From the NCBI GenBank assembly GCA_001803045.1, contig MHAR01000006.1, positions 1 through 64,000 of the forward strand: DNA of 64,000 bases, in the 5' to 3' direction. This DNA comes from Ignavibacteria bacterium RIFOXYB12_FULL_35_14 (GTDB taxonomy: Bacteria > Bacteroidota > Ignavibacteria > Ignavibacteriales > Ignavibacteriaceae). The translations under genes and the position numbers were made by a program. Positions within the stretch are counted from its first letter, which is position 1. Each line of letters begins with the position of its first letter. Below, piece by piece: positions 43,515 to 51,066 of this stretch. Below the pieces are notes generated by a model. The model searched no databases. It had not been told where the DNA came from and saw only the letters and a list, made by a program, of their open reading frames with translations.

Positions 43515-44891
43515 TGTGATCTCCTTTTCATTTGGTTTGTGAATTCTGTTATAACGATTTAAACTTGCTTTAATAATTGATGCACGAGCACGATTAACAT
43601 TTTGCTCGGCACGAATTCTTCTAATACATTGTTGAATTAATGTTTGAGGATATGGTGTCCCATCAATAATACTTTCAATAACTTTGCTGGTTAAGTTTGG
43701 GGGCACATTTTCCATTTTATATTGCAATGCAGTAGAAGAAAGTATCTGGTAGAGCGAAAGTTTTTCTGGTTCGTTCGGACCGTGGATAATTTTAAAATCA
43801 TCAAAATGTTTTACAATATTTCGTCCGAATTCTTCTACTGAAGGTGTTTTCCAGAAGCGAACAGAAATTCTTGCTGCATTTGGTGCAAGTCCCAAAACAT
43901 AAAAATGATTATTCTTTTCTCTTGGTAATTGCCCGGTAAAAACAGCATCATAAAGTGAGTTTATAACTTTAACACCTTTATCAGGATCATCCTCTTTTGC
44001 TGATTGAGATGCGATTACCCAGGAAAAAATTTCTTCGGGATTAATAACCGTTGATGTTTTCTCAGACCAAAAAAGAACTGTTGTATCAGAAATAATTTTT
44101 TTATTAGTTGAAGAACTAATAAGATGCTTAAGAGCGGTACTATAAGCAGCTTCTGCTTTCATAGATATAGGTGCATTATACGCCTTTTCTTTTCCATAAG
44201 AATCGAAACCAGAGTTTACTTGAAAGGATACAAGTCTAGCGTTACTTTTTGATCCTATAATAGATGTTGGAGTATGAAGTCGTGCAATTGGACCTCTTTT
44301 ACCTGTAATTAAGCAAGCTGCTATAATTTTTTCACTATCTTCATCATTTTGATCTTCAGCAAAAAGTGATTTTTGATATGTCGCAACTGATTCTCTCTGC
44401 GGAACAAGTTCTGAATCTCCATCTACCCTAAAGGTTAAATTGCAACCGGGAATTCTTGAACAGTCCTCCCAATTTTGATGTTTTTTCACTTCAACAATCT
44501 GATTCGTTTCATAAAAAGATAAAACCGCATTTACTCCTTTATCTTCTTTCAATTCTTCTGGAAGAGATTTAATCTTATCAACAAAAGTTTGATTTTGTTT
44601 TCTAGCCATTTCAATCGACTTGGTAGATGATTTTTTAGGGTGTGCGAGAACAAAACCATAATGATCCCATAACAGAAAAGCAGTTTGCCATGAATTGGTA
44701 CCAGACCGTCCCACAGATTTTGGTAAAAGGAATTGTTTACCCTTTCTATTTTCTTTCAAATCTACTAAATCAATAAACCTTCCTTCTTTATTAATGATGA
44801 TAACAAACTTGATTTCTTTAATCTCGAATCCTTCCTGTGGTAGTGTGTCCTTTTTTCTTTGATAATATTCATACAATGCTTGTAGTATCAT
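43107..44891 (-). CDS. cas8c: Cas8c (Csd1) large subunit
   Basis: 594 residues, the usual Csd1 length. Starts MILQALYEYYQRKKD, typical of the family, and contains GRSGTNSWQTAFLLWDHYG-like (about 73-91), ACLITGKRGPIARLHTPT (about 208-225), FYVLGLAPNAARISVRFW (about 345-362), and the C-terminal helical part that is also made separately as Cas11c. Cas8c recognises the PAM. Its start overlaps the cas5c stop (ATGA), so the two are coupled. Confidence 0.95.
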   Translation of the reverse strand: MILQALYEYYQRKKDTLPQEGFEIKEIKFVIIINKEGRFIDLVDLKENRKGKQFLLPKSVGRSGTNSWQTAFLLWDHYGFVLAHPKKSSTKSIEMARKQNQTFVDKIKSLPEELKEDKGVNAVLSFYETNQIVEVKKHQNWEDCSRIPGCNLTFRVDGDSELVPQRESVATYQKSLFAEDQNDEDSEKIIAACLITGKRGPIARLHTPTSIIGSKSNARLVSFQVNSGFDSYGKEKAYNAPISMKAEAAYSTALKHLISSSTNKKIISDTTVLFWSEKTSTVINPEEIFSWVIASQSAKEDDPDKGVKVINSLYDAVFTGQLPREKNNHFYVLGLAPNAARISVRFWKTPSVEEFGRNIVKHFDDFKIIHGPNEPEKLSLYQILSSTALQYKMENVPPNLTSKVIESIIDGTPYPQTLIQQCIRRIRAEQNVNRARASIIKASLNRYNRIHKPNEKEITMALDKTNTNPGYLLGRLFAVLERAQNAANNYKEPNAGIRDRFYGAFSSSPISVLPLLEKLYGHHLGKIEKSKGFFESLKGEIMDKLVALNIPAHLSMEQQALFSLGYYHQKQDFFTNKKDSDELEQTTINSNKGE

Positions 44892-45649
44892 CTTCGTATC
44901 TCCTCACTTTTTATCGGTGGGATTTTGACAACACCACTTTCAATCCTTGCTTGGAAGAACATTGGTTTTGGGTCGTTCAAATCTGTAAAGTCCATGTCAA
45001 AAAGCATAAAACCAAGTTCTCTTGTTTCATCAATTGGGGTTACGGGTTCTTCTTCGGGATTTTTAATAAAACGGAAATTGCAGCTAAATTCACGTGTCCC
45101 AAAATAAGGTTGATTAAAGCACTGTCCTTTTGAAGCTCTTCTTTCAAAGATTGCCAGATATTTCCCCGGAGTTTCATCTGTGCGTTCTGTTTCTTGTTTT
45201 TCTTCCCAAGCTTTTATTTCTTCGAGCATAAAATCTTTTTCTTCAGGATCCCATAAATATTCAGGGACAATTGAATGTTTATTATTTTTTCTTTGCTCAA
45301 TGGGTATATACTCTAAGTCGGCAAAGAAACGATACCTTACATCACGCAGGAAATATCCGGCGCGCTGCTGACGATTATCTTCAATCAGTATTCCATTGCT
45401 TCGTGGACTCATAATTGCACCAACTTCATTTCGCCGGACTGAGATCCATTTTATAGGATTAAGTATTTCAATCTTTGTCGGATGCCATCGAATTGCAGGC
45501 TTCCAAAAAATCGATTCAAAAACAGCGCGTACTGATGAAGGTGTTGGGACATCATAGCTTACTCTCTCGACTTTCATTTCGGGTCGGGTAAAGCAGGCAT
45601 AATCACCCCAAACCTCAAGACAAAAAGGTTTGTGTTTTAAATTATTCAT
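44888..45649 (-). CDS. cas5: Cas5c (Cas5d) crRNA-processing subunit
   Basis: 253 residues. Seen: CLEVWGDYACFTRPEMKVERVSY-type start (residues about 10-30), TPSSVRAVFESIFWKPAIRW (about 36-55), LNPIKWISVRRNEV (about 62-75), GILIEDNRQQRAGYFLRDVRY (about 86-106) and CFNQPYFGTREFSCNF (about 178-193). In type I-C this protein replaces Cas6 and cuts the repeat RNA to leave the short 5' handle. It is 54 nt after cas3. Confidence 0.95.
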   Translation of the reverse strand: MNNLKHKPFCLEVWGDYACFTRPEMKVERVSYDVPTPSSVRAVFESIFWKPAIRWHPTKIEILNPIKWISVRRNEVGAIMSPRSNGILIEDNRQQRAGYFLRDVRYRFFADLEYIPIEQRKNNKHSIVPEYLWDPEEKDFMLEEIKAWEEKQETERTDETPGKYLAIFERRASKGQCFNQPYFGTREFSCNFRFIKNPEEEPVTPIDETRELGFMLFDMDFTDLNDPKPMFFQARIESGVVKIPPIKSEEIRR

Positions 45650-45703
45650 ACATATTTCCTCCTAATTTCATTTTAGGAATGATTAATTAAAATTTTTTAT
45701 TCT

Positions 45704-48034
45704 TCAGACAACGCCATTTCCAATTATCCAATCGCTTTCATTTCCTAATAATCCCAAACCTGGTTTATAAAGAATTGAATCACTTTGTATCCAATAACCG
45801 TGAATTGGTTCGATATAATTATTTTTTTGAATCCTGTTAAACATATTATTAGGATTTTTTTCATCATAAGGAACATTTACAATGAAACGCTGAAGTTTTC
45901 TGATCAAATTTTTTGATGGTCCAGCATATTTTAACTTTTCTATTAAATCAAAACTGTTACTTCCTGTGTTTTTGTTTTCATACCAAACGACAATACTTTT
46001 CTGAGCCATAGAGTCTATTAAGTTGAACTTTTGTGCAAATGTGCGAAATTGAAATGTAAAATCAGAAGCATCTTTTACTAAGTGGTTGTAGAATTCCGGT
46101 TCATCAAAAGTATTTAGATTTGTATATAAATATTTAAAGTAATCGGTATAAAGCCTTGGCGTTAATTCTTGATAAGATTGATTACGAATAATTGCCTTAC
46201 ATGCATCTTCACCTTTTCTTAATAAACCCGGTGGAGCTTGTTTTGGTGGATTGAATACAACAACATTTCCAATGTTTGGAAATAAATTATTCTCTCTGTT
46301 ACACCTTCCTGCAGCTTGAGCGATTGAATCAAGTCCTGCTAAAGCACGATAAACAACAGGGAAATCTATATCAACACCCGCTTCAACAAGCTGTGTGCTG
46401 ATAACTTTAATCGGTTCTCTATTTTTTAGTTTTGTTTTTATTTCAGAAATAATCTCGCTTCTTTCCTCACCGCACATAAATGCTGAAAGATGAACAGTGC
46501 CTTCCGGCATTAATGAATGAAGCTGTCTGCAATCATTTTTTGTATTTACAACACACAATACTTGATCAAAAGTTTTAAGTTCTTCAGCAATTTCTTCCCA
46601 ATTTTTTCGTTTATTTAGGTCGTCAGGAAATTTTATATCAACCCGTTTAAAAACTTTAGTGAGTGAATCTGGATCATCTATAATGTTTGTTATGTTCGTT
46701 AATCCTTCAAAAGAATTTGGTTCAATCCCAATCTTGCCTATTAAAGCAGGTTGAGTTGCTGTCATCATTACAACTGTTACTCCGAAATAATCGACCAAAC
46801 CTTTTAATACAGAAAGAATTGGCTTTAAGTATTCGGGTGGAAGCATTTGTGCTTCATCAAGGATGATAATGCTGTTTGTGATATTATGAAGTTTTCTGCA
46901 GGCAGAAGTTCTGTTGGCAAATAATGATTCGAACAACTGAACATTCGTTGTAACTATTATCGGTGCATCCCAGTTTTCAGCTGCCAAACGATTTTTACTT
47001 GATTCATTTTCGGGATCAAGATTACTATGATGTTCAACAACCTGATTTTCACCAAACAAATACTTTCCAATTTTCTTTCTTTGCTCTATCTCATCATTAT
47101 TGTCAGTACCATATTTAAATACTTTAGCAGTTTGTTCTATAATGCTTGTATAAGGGATTGCCATTATTATCCGCTTCTTATCATGCTTCAAAGCGTGATT
47201 TAGTGCGAATGCCATTGACGAAAGAGTTTTGCCTCCACCAGTAGGTACATTCAGAGAGAAAAACCCGGGTGGAAGACTTGCTTTGTTTCTGCACTGCTCA
47301 AGTATTTCGTTTCTTTTCTTATTTAATTCACTATCCGATTTTTTCTCTGTCATATAATTATCGAAAAGTTCTTTCAACTCAGAAAAAGAACGATAACCAC
47401 CCCGCCCTTTTTCATCCATATATTTCTCGGTATCAAGAAAGTCGGCATCAACAAGACAGGAAAAAAGCATTCTTACCCAAAGATGTAATTGTTCGTTTGA
47501 AGATTCATTTATTTTGTTTGAATCTTTATTTATAAAAACAGATGGAATTGTTTTTGGAATTGGCTTTTCAAGAAATTGTTTTGTCTCAGGTATGTTTTTT
47601 ATTATTTCAATATCTACAGTATTCAATTTACTATCTTCACCTAATAAACGAGTATCAAGATGAGCATACCAATCCGGTAATCCTGCATGGTGTCCTCCAA
47701 TCACATAAGCTAAAAGTTTTGCAGCAGGTGAATCATTAAATTTTACGAATGGCAAGACAGCACCAGCCGTACTATGGTTTGGTCTGTTATTGCTTTCTTC
47801 GATGTGTGCTTCAGGATCAAAACCAGATTTACGGCAAAGATATTTTTGCCATGCAGGAAGGAATTTTCCGAGGTCGTGCCAAAAGCCGACTAACTCGCCC
47901 CAATCTTTGTTTCCAAATTCTGAAGCAAAAGTACCTGCTTTATTTGCAGTATCATTAAGATGATCTACTAAGAAGTGTGGCTCTGCCCATGAACCATTCT
48001 CTTCTTGTTTTACATGCGCTATAAACTCTTTCAT
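45704..48034 (-). CDS. cas3: Cas3 helicase-nuclease
   Basis: 776 residues. N-terminal HD nuclease: FWHDLGKFLPAWQ (about residues 51-63), IEESNNRPNHSTAGA and VIGGHHAGLPDW (about 111-122). SF2 helicase: Walker A VPTGGGKTLSSM (about 262-273), DEAQ box ILDEAQMLPPEY (about 400-411), MTATQP (about 436), VEAGVDID (about 553-560) and motif VI IAQAAGRCNRE (about 572-582). It unwinds and degrades target DNA recruited by Cascade. First gene of the operon. An AAGGAG site lies 24 nt before the ATG, rather far, and AGAGATAGAG is closer. Confidence 0.96.
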   Translation of the reverse strand: MKEFIAHVKQEENGSWAEPHFLVDHLNDTANKAGTFASEFGNKDWGELVGFWHDLGKFLPAWQKYLCRKSGFDPEAHIEESNNRPNHSTAGAVLPFVKFNDSPAAKLLAYVIGGHHAGLPDWYAHLDTRLLGEDSKLNTVDIEIIKNIPETKQFLEKPIPKTIPSVFINKDSNKINESSNEQLHLWVRMLFSCLVDADFLDTEKYMDEKGRGGYRSFSELKELFDNYMTEKKSDSELNKKRNEILEQCRNKASLPPGFFSLNVPTGGGKTLSSMAFALNHALKHDKKRIIMAIPYTSIIEQTAKVFKYGTDNNDEIEQRKKIGKYLFGENQVVEHHSNLDPENESSKNRLAAENWDAPIIVTTNVQLFESLFANRTSACRKLHNITNSIIILDEAQMLPPEYLKPILSVLKGLVDYFGVTVVMMTATQPALIGKIGIEPNSFEGLTNITNIIDDPDSLTKVFKRVDIKFPDDLNKRKNWEEIAEELKTFDQVLCVVNTKNDCRQLHSLMPEGTVHLSAFMCGEERSEIISEIKTKLKNREPIKVISTQLVEAGVDIDFPVVYRALAGLDSIAQAAGRCNRENNLFPNIGNVVVFNPPKQAPPGLLRKGEDACKAIIRNQSYQELTPRLYTDYFKYLYTNLNTFDEPEFYNHLVKDASDFTFQFRTFAQKFNLIDSMAQKSIVVWYENKNTGSNSFDLIEKLKYAGPSKNLIRKLQRFIVNVPYDEKNPNNMFNRIQKNNYIEPIHGYWIQSDSILYKPGLGLLGNESDWIIGNGVV

Positions 48035-48253
48035 TTTCTCTATCTCTTAATTACTCCTTCGGTATGTCAGTCACAAACTGATATTGATTGGTTGGTGGTT
48101 GTGCACATTTTTTACTTGTGTGAAGAATGAACCTGGAAATTTTCGCATAGCACACAGTGCAACTTAACTTCTTATAAGGAATAACTCAATTAAGATTAAT
48201 AAAAACTCTCTAAGGTTACTTAAACCCTAAAATAATTTCTTCTTTAAGGATCC
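48035..48253. other. cas operon upstream region
   Basis: Gene-free stretch expected to hold the cas promoter on the minus strand. A TTG-N20-TAAGTTGC arrangement is a poor consensus match. A 12-bp palindrome TAAGGATCCTTA (48245-48256) overlaps the stop of the HipT-like gene. Confidence 0.4.
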
Positions 48254-49183
48254 TTACAATCCAATTATTTCCTTCCTAGTATTCAACAAATCGAGATACT
48301 TTTCTTTCATAGGCGGGGAGAGAAAACTGATTTTGATCAATTCTTCCCAATCATCAAATGCAGATTTTATTTTGTCAAGAACTTGTGAAATGATTTTATC
48401 ATTTAGATTCAATCTCTCTTTCCCAAAGTAGTGAATCAAGATTTTTGAATTAAGATTTCGTTTCTTTCCTGCTAATGGGAGTGCAATTTCCCCCGGTTCG
48501 TTTGGTAATACAATCGTTGTATTTAACAAATCATAAGCTGGCGACAGTTCAATTTTGTTATCTCTTGTAATGATCGAAAAATTCTTTAAATGCATGTCCT
48601 CGTTGCCGATTAGGAAATTAAAAATTGTTAATCTAAACAGCTTAACTTTTTCTATAGCGGGGAAGGTACAGAAAGTATCAATAAGGTTTATTATCTTTTC
48701 CATAGTATAGTCATACTTTGTTTCTCTGCTTTTACCTGCAAGCTGTGCAAAATCTTCGATAGATAATTTTTTACTTTTTCCATAACGGTCAAATCTTTTT
48801 ATAAAATATGTGAGTTTCCTATCGGAAGAATAAATCATTCCACTCAGCGGCACTTCTATATCTATCATATCAGCTAATTTCATTGTTAAGGATTCATTCT
48901 CAGGTAACTCGGGATAAAAATTATTTTGCGGTTTAAGAATGTATTCTCCATTTCGATCCACGATATCAAAAATCCCATCCTTAACATTTAATCTTGCGCT
49001 AAGCTTTGGCTGAACGCCTTGTATCGACATCTTAGCTGCTCTAACTGCGGCTTCTCTTAACTGTTCTTCCTGAGTTAAAGCCAAATCATTTAAATGAACT
49101 AAATTTCTTGAAAGTAATTTTAATCCTTTGTTAGAGTATCTTGCATCACCACAAGGTTGATATGTTATTGGACAAATATTCAT
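48254..49183 (-). CDS. HipT-like kinase toxin (split HipA)
   Basis: 309 residues, the kinase core of HipA without the usual N-subdomain 1. Seen: a Gly-rich loop region MSIQGVQPKLSARL (about 52-65, SIxGVQPKLS being typical of the short HipT type), YILKPQ (ATP lysine, about 85), catalytic loop GNEDMHLKNFSI (about 195-206, Asp acting as base) and metal-binding LSPAYDLLNT (about 215-224). HipT of E. coli O127 phosphorylates tryptophanyl-tRNA synthetase; the target here is not known. Its ATG overlaps the HipS-like gene (ATGA). Confidence 0.85.
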   Translation of the reverse strand: MNICPITYQPCGDARYSNKGLKLLSRNLVHLNDLALTQEEQLREAAVRAAKMSIQGVQPKLSARLNVKDGIFDIVDRNGEYILKPQNNFYPELPENESLTMKLADMIDIEVPLSGMIYSSDRKLTYFIKRFDRYGKSKKLSIEDFAQLAGKSRETKYDYTMEKIINLIDTFCTFPAIEKVKLFRLTIFNFLIGNEDMHLKNFSIITRDNKIELSPAYDLLNTTIVLPNEPGEIALPLAGKKRNLNSKILIHYFGKERLNLNDKIISQVLDKIKSAFDDWEELIKISFLSPPMKEKYLDLLNTRKEIIGL

Positions 49184-49491
49184 TCAGTTTCCTCAACAGT
49201 TACCGAACCGACTAAATCTTTTCCAGTTATAATTAGTATTGAAAAAAAGTCATTGCGGTCTATCTTGGTTTGCCTTAGCAAAGCATCAAGTTGAATTCCT
49301 TCGGGTAATAATCCTTCAAAGAAAGGCGGAAATTCATCAAACAGATAATCTCTTTGTTTTGTAGGAAGTGTTAACGATATCGGAGAACCATTGTAATCAT
49401 CAGAATATTTGAACTGATACTTTTTCCTTTTTTCAAGTTCAATTAAATCACCTGCATACACTCCAAAGTTATAAACTTTAGCTTTCCTCAT
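49180..49491 (-). CDS. HipS-like protein (HipA N-terminal subdomain)
   Basis: 103 residues corresponding to the first subdomain of HipA (couple_hipA type): VYNFGVYAGDLIELEKRKKYQFKYSDDY, ISLTLPTKQ (the LP...P strand), and FPPFFEGLLPEGIQLDALLRQ (FFEGLLPEG being the family mark). In HipBST operons this separate piece is the antitoxin that blocks the kinase, unlike classic HipBA where HipB does so. It overlaps hipB by 14 nt and the kinase by 4 nt, so all three are co-translated. Confidence 0.85.
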   Translation of the reverse strand: MRKAKVYNFGVYAGDLIELEKRKKYQFKYSDDYNGSPISLTLPTKQRDYLFDEFPPFFEGLLPEGIQLDALLRQTKIDRNDFFSILIITGKDLVGSVTVEETE

Positions 49492-49714
49492 CTGATTTCT
49501 CCATTAAGTGAATTACGGGATTCGATAATTGCAACTTAATATTCAATACCGAAAAAACTTTTAGTAATGAATTTATTTGAACAGTTTCTTTTCCTTTCTC
49601 GATATCGAAGACGACGGTTTTTCCGACTCCTGCCAGGTCAGCCAGTTGTTTTTGTGTAACCCCGGCTTGCTTTCTCAGAAAGGCTATTACTTTGCCAATT
49701 TGCTTTGTTGTCAT
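49478..49714 (-). CDS. HipB-like XRE-family regulator
   Basis: 78 residues from the ATG at 49714 (MTTKQIGKVIAFLRKQAGVT). A longer frame opens at 49783, but its extra 23 residues are not HTH-like and would run through the predicted promoter and operator. Helix-turn-helix: AGVTQKQLADLAGVGKTVVFDIEKGKETVQ (about 16-45). It should bind DNA and repress the operon, using a palindrome just upstream of its ATG. Confidence 0.85.
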   Translation of the reverse strand: MTTKQIGKVIAFLRKQAGVTQKQLADLAGVGKTVVFDIEKGKETVQINSLLKVFSVLNIKLQLSNPVIHLMEKSDEES

Positions 49715-49718
49715 TTTA

Positions 49719-49734
49719 TACTGCCATGACAGTA
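49719..49734. promoter_or_regulatory. Candidate HipB operator
   Basis: TACTGCCATGACAGTA, a palindrome with TACTG/CAGTA arms, 4 nt before the hipB ATG. A related half-site GGCAGTA lies at 49869-49875 and inverted GCGGTAAA...TTTACCGC arms at 49800-49815 and 49853-49865. Binding by HipB is inference. Confidence 0.4.
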
Positions 49735-49754
49735 AATTATTTTGTTTTAGTTGT

Positions 49755-49783
49755 AAATTAACCCCATATAATCTTATAGTCAA
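49755..49783 (-). promoter_or_regulatory. Candidate promoter of the hip operon
   Basis: On the minus strand TTGACT (49783-49778), 17 nt, TAATTT (49760-49755), a sigma-70-like arrangement. It sits 40 nt before the hipB start with the operator between. Confidence 0.4.
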
Positions 49784-49952
49784 GAAAATTCTTGTTATAG
49801 CGGTAAAAAATATTTAAATATCCTAAATATCTCTTAATACGGGGCAATGAATAAATATTTACCGCTTTGGCAGTAATAAATTAAAGTATTAAATTCGAAA
49901 AAAGTATTAGGCTTGAAGTGTTGTTCTCAAACACTTGATGATAGATGGGTTA
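49784..49952. other. Intergenic upstream of the hip operon
   Basis: No gene. Contains the inverted GCGGTAAAAAATATTT / AAATATTTACCGC arms (49800-49815, 49853-49865) described with the operator. Confidence 0.4.
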
Positions 49953-50492
49953 TTATGATGATTTCTTATAAAGCTTAAACAACTGAATCCCGCATATTGA
50001 TTTTGAGTCTACTATTTCTCCTGCAAGTATTTTCTTTTCAATCTCATCAAGAGTGAATTCAAACACTTCCATTCCATGTTCACCTTCTTCACGATTGTGA
50101 TTTCCAGGAGTTAATCCCTCAGCAAGGAAAATGTGAAGCACCTCGGTACAAAAACCTGGAGTTGTGCAAATGGATCCGAGTTCAATTATGCTTTTAGCTT
50201 TGTAGCCGGTTTCTTCTTCCAGTTCTCTGATGGCACAAGTAATTGGCTCTTCATTTTTGTCAAGTTTACCGGCTGGCATTTCAAGCAGAAATTTCTGGAA
50301 CGGATATCTGAACTGAGTGACCATCACAATTTTTCCGTTATTTTTCACAGGAACTACAACTGCGCCTCCTGGATGAACAGCAATTTCTCTTATTCCTTTG
50401 TTGCCGCTGTCATATTCAATTTCATCGACTTGAAGATCGAATACTTTTCCTCTAAACAGAATTTCGCTTTTCTTTACTTTATAATTTCTCAA
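49953..50492 (-). CDS. NUDIX hydrolase (ADP-ribose pyrophosphatase type)
   Basis: 179 residues. The Nudix box is complete: GKLDKNEEPITCAIRELEEETGY (about residues 80-102, Gx5Ex7REUxEExGU). An N-terminal beta domain with KKSEILFRGKVFDLQVDEIE and HPGGAVVVPV precedes it, and PGFCTEVLHIFLAEGL follows, the pattern of ADP-ribose pyrophosphatases. It hydrolyses nucleoside diphosphate derivatives; ADP-ribose is inferred from family resemblance. Confidence 0.9.
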   Translation of the reverse strand: MRNYKVKKSEILFRGKVFDLQVDEIEYDSGNKGIREIAVHPGGAVVVPVKNNGKIVMVTQFRYPFQKFLLEMPAGKLDKNEEPITCAIRELEEETGYKAKSIIELGSICTTPGFCTEVLHIFLAEGLTPGNHNREEGEHGMEVFEFTLDEIEKKILAGEIVDSKSICGIQLFKLYKKSS

Positions 50493-50703
50493 TTGACTGT
50501 AACGCCTCGATAGGATAAAAATTAAAATGGTTCAAATTATTTTTAAGTGTTTCTTTGAGTCTTGGTGTCTAAGTGGCAAACCTACTAAAGACTTAAGGTA
50601 TTCAAATTTTCAGCCACGAAGACGCAATCCGTCAACTGACGGACACAAAGTTTCACAAAGACTATTTTTATCAACCTCGACAGAGTTATTAGGTGCTGAT
50701 AAA
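50493..50703. repeat. Decayed CCACGAAGACAC hairpin with nested palindrome
   Basis: CTTTGAGTCTTGGTGTCTAAG... (from 50552) and GCCACGAAGACGCA... (50613 on) are inverted arms of the repeat that also ends the GxxExxY cassette at 7201. The right arm is interrupted by TCCGTCAACTGACGGA (50628-50643), a short palindrome of the TCC...GGA type, after which the arm resumes with CACAAAGTTTCACAAAG. Confidence 0.7.
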
Positions 50704-51066
50704 TTAATATTTGTAATAGGGGACAAGTTCTTTCCCAAGATATTTCAGTAATGATGTAATTACACCAAGGTCATCGAGGTAACCAATAATTGGAGCGAAA
50801 TCCGGGATCGCATCAAGCGGCACTATGAAGTAAACCAATCCTGCTACAACAATTGCTTTACGATACCATGGTATGTATGAGTCTCGCATGTAGTAAAACA
50901 ATGCTTTAATATCTTTTGCAAAGGTGATTTTTTTACCAGCCCGTTCCAGCTTTGTCCAGAGGTTATCCTCAACAAATTTTACTTTGTGCGAAGCTTGTTC
51001 TTCAGTCTCTCCGCCGAAATCTAATTCATCTACAGAATAATCTTTTTTAAAATCATATTTAATCAT
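50704..51066 (-). CDS. YkvA family (DUF1232) membrane protein
   Basis: 120 residues. The DUF1232 core is about 65-105: WYRKAIVVAGLVYFIVPLDAIPDFAP and GYLDDLGVI, with PxDxIPD characteristic of the family. One or two membrane segments. Role unknown. The ATG overlaps the S9 peptidase stop (4 nt), so it is coupled to that gene. Confidence 0.85.
   Translation of the reverse strand: MIKYDFKKDYSVDELDFGGETEEQASHKVKFVEDNLWTKLERAGKKITFAKDIKALFYYMRDSYIPWYRKAIVVAGLVYFIVPLDAIPDFAPIIGYLDDLGVITSLLKYLGKELVPYYKY

Noticed and set aside
50527-50751. 74-residue plus-strand frame after the NUDIX gene
   Set aside because: Consists of the translated hairpin repeat.
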